DNA of 64,000 bases from Pseudomonadota bacterium. GTDB lineage: Bacteria > Pseudomonadota > Gammaproteobacteria > Steroidobacterales > Steroidobacteraceae. The stretch's first letter is position 1, and each line of letters opens with the position of its first letter. The notes under the pieces are model-generated. The model had not been told where the DNA came from. It saw nothing but the letters and a program-made list of their open reading frames with translations, and did no database searches. Position numbers and translations under genes: made by a program. This document shows, in pieces, positions 25,626 through 32,128 of this stretch. The stretch covers positions 1-64,000 of the forward strand of contig JAJYUL010000009.1 in the NCBI GenBank assembly GCA_021792555.1. The letters are read 5' to 3'.

Positions 25626-26738
25626 CTAGACGGCGTGAGTGACCGAGTAGATCTCCGGCAGATGCCGCGCGATGCATCGCCAGCGTTCCCCGTCGTTGGG
25701 GCTGGCCCAGACCTCCCCGCCCGTCGTCCCGAAGTACACACCGACACGCGCCAGACGATCGTCCGTGCACATGGCTTGGCGCAGAACGGTCAGCCAGGCC
25801 TGCGAGCGGGGCAAGCCACTGTCGAGCCGCCGCCACCGTCTGCCCCCGTCGCCAGTGCGATAGACCGCCGGCTTGCCGCCGATCGAGGTGCGGGGCCAGA
25901 CGGTCTGGCCGTCCATCGGCAGCACCCACGCCGTGTCGGGATCGACCGGATGCAGCACGATCGGAAAACCAACATCGCCGATACTCTTCGGCATGGCTGC
26001 ACCGATCCGCTCCCAGCGCCGCGCGGGCCGGTCGAGCCGATAGATGCCGCAGTGATTCTGCTGATAGAGCCGGTCGGGCGCGCGGGGATGCAGCGCCACG
26101 CAGTGCGGATCGTGACCGTAGGGGGCGTTTGGATCGGGCAGGAAGTCCGCCGCGCAGCCCTCGTTGAGCGGCGTCCAGTCCGCCCCGCCATCGCTCGATT
26201 CGAATACCCCGCCGGCGGAGATCGCAAGGTACAGGTGATTGCGGTCGCGCGGGTCGATGTTGATGGAGTGCAGCAGCTCCCCGTCCGGCGTGCCGGAGCC
26301 GACCCATCTCGAGAGCATCGGATGGTCGTTGAATCCCGCGATCGGCTCCCAGCGCTCCCCGCCGTCCTCGGAGCGGAACAGGCCCGCCGGTGAGCTGCCG
26401 GCGTACCAGGTGCCGCGCTCGCTGCTGTGCCCCGGTGTCAGCCAGAACACCTTCTGCACCGCACGCGCCGGCTCGCCGTCCGCGGCCTTGCGGAAGGCCG
26501 GCGGCTGCGCGGCCTCGCGCCAGGTGTGCCCGCGGTCGCTCGAGCGGTACACGGTCGGCCCGAGGTGTCCGGTCTTGGCCGCCATCAGCAGCACCCGCGG
26601 CTCGCGCGGATCCTGCACGATGTGATGAATGATGTGCCCGAGAAACTGCGGACCCGACAGCCTCCAGTTTCGCCGGTGCGCGTCCGGGCGAAGCCTGAAG
26701 GCGCCCTTGCGAGTCCCGATCCACAGTGTGGAGGCCAT
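25626..26738 (-). CDS. BNR/sialidase-like beta-propeller protein
   Basis: This protein of about 370 residues begins MASTLWIGTRKGAFRL and contains several Asp-box/BNR repeats (SSDRGHTWRE, SEDGGERWEP, SSDGGADWTP, TGDGGRRWRR, SPNDGERW). It has no signal peptide, so it is probably cytoplasmic and unlikely to be a secreted sialidase. It is often seen beside MoaD- and MoeB-like genes in bacteria, as here. Its activity is unknown. An earlier ATG at 26750 is possible. Confidence 0.88.
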   Translation of the reverse strand: MASTLWIGTRKGAFRLRPDAHRRNWRLSGPQFLGHIIHHIVQDPREPRVLLMAAKTGHLGPTVYRSSDRGHTWREAAQPPAFRKAADGEPARAVQKVFWLTPGHSSERGTWYAGSSPAGLFRSEDGGERWEPIAGFNDHPMLSRWVGSGTPDGELLHSINIDPRDRNHLYLAISAGGVFESSDGGADWTPLNEGCAADFLPDPNAPYGHDPHCVALHPRAPDRLYQQNHCGIYRLDRPARRWERIGAAMPKSIGDVGFPIVLHPVDPDTAWVLPMDGQTVWPRTSIGGKPAVYRTGDGGRRWRRLDSGLPRSQAWLTVLRQAMCTDDRLARVGVYFGTTGGEVWASPNDGERWRCIARHLPEIYSVTHAV

Positions 26739-27059
26739 GGCCGACAGCATCCCAGCGCCGCAGCAGGAGGTCAACCCGGCCGTACGCCTGGCGTCTCTGC
26801 GGCGCAGCGACGGCAGCGTGGGCCGGAACGCGGCGAGCGGGATGACACCCGTTGGCCCCTGAGCCGCTGCGAAGGCCACGACCGGACCGTCAGCGTGAGG
26901 AATAGTAAATAACACAATGATTTACAATGAATTTACGGCGGTCAAACTCTTGATTTCGGCGGCTGCATGCCGATACTCGACCGGCGGTCTGCCATCGGCG
27001 TGCCGAGCGAGTCAGGACGTGCGCTCCATTGCAAGGGTGGGCCTGTTGGGGAGGTGCCT
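26739..27059. promoter_or_regulatory. Divergent promoter region
   Basis: This region lies between the divergently arranged BNR gene and the broken VOC gene. It contains an AT-rich part at about 26898-26935 (AATAGTAAATAACACAATG and TTTACAATGAATTTACG) that contrasts with the GC-rich surroundings and is likely to hold promoter elements. No clear FNR-like box was found here. Confidence 0.4.
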
Positions 27060-27443
27060 ATGATTCGGACGTGGACCATCATCGGTGTCGCCGATGTTGC
27101 GAGGAGCTTGCGTTGGTATCAACAGCTCTTCGGACAGGCGCACAAACAGCCGGAGCATGAGGACTTCGCACCGCTTCACGATGCCGGCGGCACGGTGCTG
27201 CGGTGCCTGCATCGCTGAGGCGATCATGATCATCCGCCGCTGCAGACGCCAGCCTAGGGCCGTGTGGGCAACGGGCTGTTGCTCTTCTTCCGCCTCGGGG
27301 AGTTCGACGCCGCGCTGCGCTGGGCACGCGCTCTGGCCGGCGCGCTCGCGCAGGAGCCGCAGCTGAATCCGGCCACCGGAACACGCGAGTTCGCGCTCTG
27401 GGATCCGGACGGCTACTACCCCATGGTCAGTGCGCTCTCGTGA
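27060..27443 (+). pseudogene. VOC/glyoxalase-family gene with two in-frame stop codons
   Basis: The frame starts MIRTWTIIGVADVARSLRWYQQLFG, a typical VOC start. It is broken by TGA at 27216-27218, where VOC relatives have a Trp (context HR-stop-GDHDHPP), and by TAG at 27255-27257. The same frame then continues with GRVGNGLLLFF and EFALWDPDGYYPMVSALS, ending at 27443. Both halves keep family motifs in one frame, so this is a recent nonsense-disrupted gene rather than a frameshift. If not a sequencing error, only a 52-residue fragment is made. Confidence 0.85.
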
Positions 27444-27736
27444 TTTCTGACGTCGGGGTGTGCAGCGGATGAACCGCAGGCGCCAGCCGTCCTGCAGCGC
27501 GCGTGCGCTCGATCGGAACAGACGCTGAATGGAGCGCCGCCGCACCCGTGGCGCACGGAGCGGGCGGCGCGCGGCGGAGTCTCGCAGACCGTTGATGCCC
27601 GCGTGTCCTTCGATGTCGTCCTCGCGGATCGCCTGATTCGCGCCGCCGCCGGCGGCATTCTCGCTTGATGCGCGTCAAGGCGCCCCTGCCCCGGCGCACA
27701 TTAGCGTGGCGCGCAGATTTCATGAGGACATTCGCG
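27444..27736. promoter_or_regulatory. Upstream region of the Rieske gene
   Basis: No gene is supported here. The region contains an FNR/DNR-like palindrome at 27665-27678, located 58 bp before the Rieske start codon, so the promoter of that gene should lie at about 27665-27725. Confidence 0.5.
27665..27678. promoter_or_regulatory. FNR/DNR-like operator upstream of Rieske gene
   Basis: TTGATGCGCGTCAA matches the TTGAT-N4-ATCAA consensus with one mismatch. Its distance from the start codon is suitable for activation by a Crp/Fnr-type protein, such as that encoded at 30735-31421. Confidence 0.65.
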
Positions 27737-28054
27737 ATGAGCCAGTGGCACGCGGCCGCGCACCTCGGGGAGATTCCCGATCGGCGCTGCAAGGTGATCT
27801 CGTTGAACGGCTCGAACGTGGCCGTCTTCAATCTCGACGGCGCCTATTACGCCCTGGAGGACCTCTGCACCCATCTCGGCAGTGACCTCTCGAGCGGCTG
27901 GGTGGAGGGCGAGCACGCCGTCTGTCCGTGGCATCTCGCTGAGTTCTCCATCCGCAGCGGCGCGGCGGTGAAGGCCCCGGCTTATGAGGGCGTGCACACC
28001 TTCCCGGTGCGCGTGCGCGACGGAATCGTCGAGGTCCGAGATGACCGCGAGTGA
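27737..28054 (+). CDS. Rieske [2Fe-2S] ferredoxin-like protein
   Basis: This 105-residue small electron-transfer protein has the two cluster-binding boxes CTHLG and CPWH, with 16 residues between the boxes. It resembles NirD-type and dioxygenase-type Rieske ferredoxins, and its second box is followed by LAEFSIRSG. ATG at 27737 was chosen as it aligns with the SQWHAAAHLGEIPD beginning of the family and follows the FNR-like box. The next gene overlaps by 14 bases. It probably passes electrons during nitrosative or low-oxygen conditions. Confidence 0.88.
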   Translation: MSQWHAAAHLGEIPDRRCKVISLNGSNVAVFNLDGAYYALEDLCTHLGSDLSSGWVEGEHAVCPWHLAEFSIRSGAAVKAPAYEGVHTFPVRVRDGIVEVRDDRE

Positions 28055-28514
28055 GTCAGACGGGCCGCTTGCCGCGCTCGACCGTTTGTTCGTGCGTGCG
28101 CTGCTTGCGCTCGCCGCTGCGGGCGATGCGCAGCGGCGGCTGGCGTGCACGCTCGCCGCATCGGCCTGGTCCGCTCTGCGCCGGAGTCACCCGCGCGAAG
28201 CGGAGCGCTTCAACGGCGCGCTGCACAGCCTGACCCGTGTTCAGCATGACCCAAGCAAAGAGGAGTCTCTCGTGTCACAACCCAAAGTACTCGATGTCCG
28301 TGCGCTCATTCCCATGGATCGTCACCGTCAGATCTTCGAAACCTACGAACGGCTGATGCCCGGGGAGCGATTCGTGCTGGTCAACGACCATGACCCGAAG
28401 CCGCTTTACTACCAGTTCGAGGCGGAACACACGGGGCAGTTCTCCTGGAAGTACCTGCAGCAGGGACCGACTACCTGGCAGGTCGAGATCGGGCGCGTCG
28501 CGGCTCAGTCTTGA
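28041..28514 (+). CDS. DUF2249 protein with N-terminal helical extension
   Basis: The full frame has 157 residues. The last 80 form a DUF2249 domain (VLDVRALIPMDRHRQIFETYE, FVLVNDHDPKPLYYQFEAE, WQVEIGR). The first 75 are helical and Ala/Arg-rich with no recognised domain. An internal GTG at 28272 has an excellent AGGAG upstream, so the domain may also be made alone. The start at 28041 overlaps the Rieske gene. DUF2249 proteins cluster with NO and denitrification genes and are TusA-like in fold; their role is not settled. Confidence 0.8.
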   Translation: MTASESDGPLAALDRLFVRALLALAAAGDAQRRLACTLAASAWSALRRSHPREAERFNGALHSLTRVQHDPSKEESLVSQPKVLDVRALIPMDRHRQIFETYERLMPGERFVLVNDHDPKPLYYQFEAEHTGQFSWKYLQQGPTTWQVEIGRVAAQS

Positions 28515-28822
28515 ATGCCGAAGTGCGCTTTGGCGAGCGGCGTCATCTTCTGCGGGGACCAGGCAGGCTCCCACACGACGTCGATCGTCACGTCCCGGAC
28601 GCCAGGCAGGCTGATGCCGCGCTCATAAACCCCTGAGAGGATGTAATCCTGAGCGGGACACCCCGGCGTCGTCATGGTCATGGTGACCTTGATGACGCCG
28701 GAGTCCACGTCGAGCCCGTAGATCAGGCCGAGATCGACGATGTTGTAACCGAGCTCGGGATCAATGACTTCATGGAGCGCATCGAGCACGAACTCGCGGT
28801 TCAGTGCAGCTGGGGTGCTCAT
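28505..28822 (-). CDS. DUF59/MIP18-family (SufT/PaaD-like) Fe-S assembly protein
   Basis: This 105-residue protein carries the MIP18 pattern: LHEVIDPELGYNIVDLGLIYGL, then VTMTMTTPGCPAQD with the conserved Cys, and VVWEPAWSPQKMT. Relatives help to mature Fe-S proteins, which would suit the ferredoxin and Rieske proteins nearby. Its 3' end overlaps the convergent DUF2249 gene by 10 bases. It is the last gene of a minus-strand operon that begins with the membrane protein at 30683. Confidence 0.9.
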   Translation of the reverse strand: MSTPAALNREFVLDALHEVIDPELGYNIVDLGLIYGLDVDSGVIKVTMTMTTPGCPAQDYILSGVYERGISLPGVRDVTIDVVWEPAWSPQKMTPLAKAHFGIQD

Positions 28823-28827
28823 GGCGC

Positions 28828-29337
28828 TCAGCCCGCGTGCCGGATCAGCAGCCGGACGCCCTCTGCGCGCACTTCGGTGCGGATGGCCGCGCCGCGCGCC
28901 TTGAGCTCCGGATAGAGAAACACCGGGTCGCGCTCGTTGAGTGCTTCGAGCACCTCGCCCGGGGCCAGATGCTCAAGCGCATCGAGAATCCGGATCATCG
29001 GCTCAGGTGGCTCAAGGCCGCGGTTGTCGAGGAATGTACGCGGCGCTGGCCAGCCCGCAGCGCCCGGCTCGGCTGCCGTGGATGGCGCAGGCGCTTGCGG
29101 CGCCGGCTGCGGCTCGCTCGAGAACAGCACCTCCCAGTCGCCCTCGCCGCGCCGGTGCGCCTGGTGGGCGAAGCCCTTGCGGCCGAGCACCGCGTAGAGC
29201 GGCAGCGGCTCGAAGGTCACAAGCAGCCGCAGCGCCTGGCCCGGGGCGAGACTCGCGACGGCCTGCAGGATCCGCGGCAACGGCTCGCCGCCGCGGCGCA
29301 ATTCCTCGCGCACATCGAGCGTAATCGGTTCAGCCAT
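28828..29337 (-). CDS. Tandem DUF2249-domain protein
   Basis: This 169-residue protein contains two DUF2249 domains. The first is LDVREELRRGGEPLPRILQ to WEVLFSSEPQ and the second is LDNRGLEPPEPMIRILDALE to VRLLIRHAG. They are joined by a Pro/Ala-rich linker. It starts 2 bases after the upstream membrane protein's stop and ends 5 bases before the DUF59 gene, so it is in one operon with them. The duplication suggests a binding or carrier role, perhaps for a metal or sulfur species; this is inference. Confidence 0.85.
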   Translation of the reverse strand: MAEPITLDVREELRRGGEPLPRILQAVASLAPGQALRLLVTFEPLPLYAVLGRKGFAHQAHRRGEGDWEVLFSSEPQPAPQAPAPSTAAEPGAAGWPAPRTFLDNRGLEPPEPMIRILDALEHLAPGEVLEALNERDPVFLYPELKARGAAIRTEVRAEGVRLLIRHAG

Positions 29338-29339
29338 GG

Positions 29340-30683
29340 TCAACCTCTCTGGTTCGAAACGAATGAAGGAGGGGCGGATGCGTCGCGGCGGCCGTGTGCG
29401 TAGTGGCCGCGCCAGGCCCGCCAGTACTCGATGAGCAGCCCGACCGTCGCGAGCGTCACGAGCGCCAGCGAGGGCCGTAAGCCGCCGGCATGACCGGCGA
29501 GTACACAGGCGGCGCCGAGCAGCACCCCGAGAAAGTAGAGCGCGAACCACGGATAGCTGCGCCGCTCGCGCACCAGATCCTGGACCCGCGGCACAGCCCC
29601 GCGGCCGAGATTGCTGCCGTAGCGGGTGAGCCAGGTGAGAAACGGAATGATCTTGTAGAGCTGCGTCAGGCCGAGGCCTCCCAGCCAGCCGAACACGACC
29701 AGGAAGATGATGAGCGGCGCGCCGGCGCCAAGACGGTGTGTCGCCGCGAAGCCGATCGCGAGCGCCGCGGCGAGACCGAGGAAGCCGAAGGCGCCGGCGG
29801 CGGCGCGGTTGTGCGCTTCGATGAGGGCGCGCTTGCGCGTGCGGTAAATCCGAACGATGTCCCAGAGGTAGATCATCACGGCGATCGCGATCGCCATGTA
29901 GCCCGAATCCTGGGCGACACGCAGCGCCTCGGCCGCCACCCAAACGCGGGCGAGACCGGCGCCGACGGCGAGCGCGAAGCCGCCGGCCCCGAGCACGTGA
30001 ACGCACTCGCCGGCGACGCCGCGCTCCTCGGGTGCGAGCATGAACATCGGCAGCAGCTTGTAGCTCACGCCCATCGCGGTGAGGGTGAACCATCCGCCGA
30101 GCCCGGCGAGGGCGTGATCACCGACGGCATAGAGCAGCACGGCCAGATAAGGCGCGAGCGGGGGCACCGTGAACGCCAGCGCAAACGACAGGCCGAGCGC
30201 CACGGTCACGAGCAGGAAGGCCAACCCGCTGAGCACCATCCTCCCCGGCAGCGCGAGCGGCCGCGCGCCGAAGAGGGGCACGCCGAGATTGAAGATCGCA
30301 AGCAGCACTCCGAGCAGCACTGCCGTGCCGCCGGCCGGCAGGGCGAGCGCCAGCGCCGGGTGGCGGCCGATCGCGAGGAAACCGCCGACCATGGCCGCAA
30401 GTCCCGCCTCGATGGCGAGCAGCGTCAAGAGCGCAAGCCGCTGGCTCGCGAGCGCCCGCGCGGTGATCACCGGCACGAACTGGAACAACGCCCCGAGCAT
30501 CAGCAGCAGCAGCCAGCCGATGACGAGCAGGTGCACCGCGGCGAGCGTCCCCGGAGCGGAAACCGACCGCGCGGGCCAGGTGAGGCCGGCCAGGATCAGG
30601 GCCTCGGCGAGCAGAAAATTGACCAGTGCGAGCGCGAATGCCGGCAGCGTCCAGCGCGATACGCGGTTGGCGAGCGTGACCAT
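29340..30683 (-). CDS. Polytopic membrane protein of NO-related cluster
   Basis: This 447-residue protein is predicted to have about 12 transmembrane helices. Conserved-looking His residues sit in helices (AAVHLLVIGWLLLL and GDHALAGLGGWFTL), with FQFVPVITARAL and YKLLPMFMLAPEER motifs. The pattern is reminiscent of the haem-copper oxidase/NnrS group, but no known family is certain. The start at Met 30683 was chosen over TTG 30731 because it removes a polar leader and leaves an FNR/DNR-like box 34 bp upstream. It heads an operon with DUF2249 and DUF59 genes. Confidence 0.75.
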   Translation of the reverse strand: MVTLANRVSRWTLPAFALALVNFLLAEALILAGLTWPARSVSAPGTLAAVHLLVIGWLLLLMLGALFQFVPVITARALASQRLALLTLLAIEAGLAAMVGGFLAIGRHPALALALPAGGTAVLLGVLLAIFNLGVPLFGARPLALPGRMVLSGLAFLLVTVALGLSFALAFTVPPLAPYLAVLLYAVGDHALAGLGGWFTLTAMGVSYKLLPMFMLAPEERGVAGECVHVLGAGGFALAVGAGLARVWVAAEALRVAQDSGYMAIAIAVMIYLWDIVRIYRTRKRALIEAHNRAAAGAFGFLGLAAALAIGFAATHRLGAGAPLIIFLVVFGWLGGLGLTQLYKIIPFLTWLTRYGSNLGRGAVPRVQDLVRERRSYPWFALYFLGVLLGAACVLAGHAGGLRPSLALVTLATVGLLIEYWRAWRGHYAHGRRDASAPPSFVSNQRG

Positions 30684-30717
30684 GCGCGCAGCGTCTGCGC
30701 AGCCGCCCTCGCCCGCC

Positions 30718-30731
30718 TTGACGGCCGTCAA
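30718..30731. promoter_or_regulatory. FNR/DNR-like operator for the membrane protein operon
   Basis: TTGACGGCCGTCAA is a perfect palindrome, with each half-site differing from TTGAT by one base. It lies 34 bp upstream of the start at 30683 and just after the stop of the Crp/Fnr regulator gene. The closeness to the start codon could mean activation with a short leader, or repression. Confidence 0.55.
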
Positions 30732-30734
30732 GCC

Positions 30735-31421
30735 TCAGTGCATGTGCCGGCGCAGCTTCTCCACATCGAGGATCGTCACCTCCTCGTCGGCGACCTCGAT
30801 CAGCTTCTCATCGCTCAGGCTGCGCAGCGTGCGCGAGAGGGTCTCCGGTGTTACGGCAACGTGAGCGGCAATGACCACCTTGCGGGTCGGGAGCGTCACG
30901 GTGAAGCGGCCGCGGGCCTCTGCGGGGAGCAGGCCGAGCAGGTAGTGCACCACGCGGTAGCGGCTGTTCTGCAGCGCCAGCGTCTCGATCTCGTCCCAGT
31001 GCGCTTGGATCCGCCGGGTCATCTGCGCCATCACGGCCCCGCAGGTGGCGAAGGACTCCTGCAGGATGCCGAGGAAGGTCTCCCGGTCGAAGGCGAGCAG
31101 TTCGGTCGGCTCGATCGCCTCTGCGCAGACCGGATAGCGCGGGGCATCCATGAACAGGATGCTCTCGGCGAAGGTCTGCGCCGGACGGATCAGGCGCATG
31201 ATCTTCTCATCCCCCTCCGGCGAGAGCCGGTAGAGCTTCACGCAGCCGCTGCGCAGCAGGAAGAACTGCTCCGCCGCATCCCCGTGCGCGAACAGCGGCT
31301 CCCCCGCGGCGAGCCGCCGCCCCGTGGCGCTCGCGAGCAGCCGCTGCTGCTGCGCGTCGGTCAACGCGCAGAACAGGTAATGGTGGCGCAGCTCACGCGC
31401 AAGAGCGCTGTCTGCCAGCAT
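30735..31421 (-). CDS. dnr: Crp/Fnr-family regulator, DNR-type
   Basis: This 228-residue protein has an N-terminal cyclic-nucleotide-binding-like domain ([26 protein letters not shown]) and a C-terminal winged helix ([15 protein letters not shown], the recognition helix). The N-terminal Cys cluster of true FNR is absent, which suggests the DNR/NnrR class that senses NO through haem. It lies among NO reductase, NnrS and FdxA genes, and four FNR-like palindromes nearby are plausible targets. It is divergent from fdxA with a shared box at 31538. The symbol is by class and context only. Confidence 0.85.
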   Translation of the reverse strand: MLADSALARELRHHYLFCALTDAQQQRLLASATGRRLAAGEPLFAHGDAAEQFFLLRSGCVKLYRLSPEGDEKIMRLIRPAQTFAESILFMDAPRYPVCAEAIEPTELLAFDRETFLGILQESFATCGAVMAQMTRRIQAHWDEIETLALQNSRYRVVHYLLGLLPAEARGRFTVTLPTRKVVIAAHVAVTPETLSRTLRSLSDEKLIEVADEEVTILDVEKLRRHMH

Positions 31422-31537
31422 GCTGCTCCCCGAGGCAAAGAATGCAACCGGACCCGGCCGGCTCGAGCGCGGCCGTCCCTAACCTATACCAGCGGCGCGC
31501 CGGGCAGCAACCCTGCCCCGCCGGCTCCGGATGGCGC

Positions 31538-31551
31538 TTGATGCGCATCAA
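31538..31551. promoter_or_regulatory. FNR/DNR box between dnr and fdxA
   Basis: TTGATGCGCATCAA is an exact TTGAT-N4-ATCAA match. It sits 67 bp upstream of the fdxA start and 117 bp upstream of the regulator gene on the other strand. It could serve both, giving autoregulation. Confidence 0.75.
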
Positions 31552-31618
31552 GGCGGGCCGAGCCACGCGGGCGCTAGCGTTTGCGGATCGAGCCGCGCGA
31601 GGCGGCAAGGAGGGCGCT

Positions 31619-31942
31619 GTGGCCCACGTCGTCACCGAAAACTGTATCAAGTGCAAATACACCGACTGCGTCGAAGTCTGTCCGGTCGACTGCTTCCACG
31701 CCGGCCCCAACATGCTGGTGATCGATCCGGACGAGTGCATCGACTGCACGCTGTGCGTGCAGGAGTGCCCCGTGGAGGCGATCTTCCCCGAAGAGGAGCT
31801 GCCGCCCGGACAGGCCCATTTCCCCGAGCTCAACCGCCAGCTCGCCCGAGAATGGCCCGTGCTCGCGCAGAAGATTCCCGCGCCCGAGGATGCCGAGCAA
31901 TGGGACGGAGTGCCGCAGAAGCTTCCGCTGCTCGAGCGTTGA
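31619..31942 (+). CDS. fdxA: 7Fe ferredoxin FdxA
   Basis: This 107-residue [3Fe-4S][4Fe-4S] ferredoxin is a clear FdxA. The start is [25 protein letters not shown], and a second cluster [20 protein letters not shown] follows. A C-terminal extension is as expected for the family. The GTG start is supported by AAGGAGG 6-12 bases upstream. The perfect FNR/DNR box 67 bp upstream suggests induction by low oxygen or NO. It lies next to the qNor gene. Confidence 0.95.
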   Translation: MAHVVTENCIKCKYTDCVEVCPVDCFHAGPNMLVIDPDECIDCTLCVQECPVEAIFPEEELPPGQAHFPELNRQLAREWPVLAQKIPAPEDAEQWDGVPQKLPLLER

Positions 31943-32057
31943 GAGACCCGCATGCGCAATCGCACCGTCGCCGCCTGCGGAGCCGGCCGCGCGCGCCGCG
32001 CCGCGGGACGATCCGCGTTTCTACGTATTACGGCTCAGCCACCGCTCCGCATTGCAT

Positions 32058-32070
32058 ATCGTATCACGAT
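32058..32070. promoter_or_regulatory. Dyad upstream of NO reductase gene
   Basis: ATCGT-ATC-ACGAT is a perfect 5-bp inverted repeat with 3-bp spacer, 58 bp before the qNor start and inside an AT-richer stretch (GCATATCGTATCACGATG). It does not match the FNR/DNR consensus. It may be a site for another regulator or chance. Confidence 0.3.
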
Positions 32071-32128
32071 GTAAGTACACCCGGTGCCGCCGCGCGCGCC
32101 GCGGGACGAAAGGCCCAGGAGAACTCAG

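Noticed and set aside
29490-31541. 683-codon plus-strand frame over the membrane protein and dnr genes
   Set aside because: It is rich in Glu, Arg, Gln and His with no fold-like pattern, a shadow of hydrophobic codons on the other strand.
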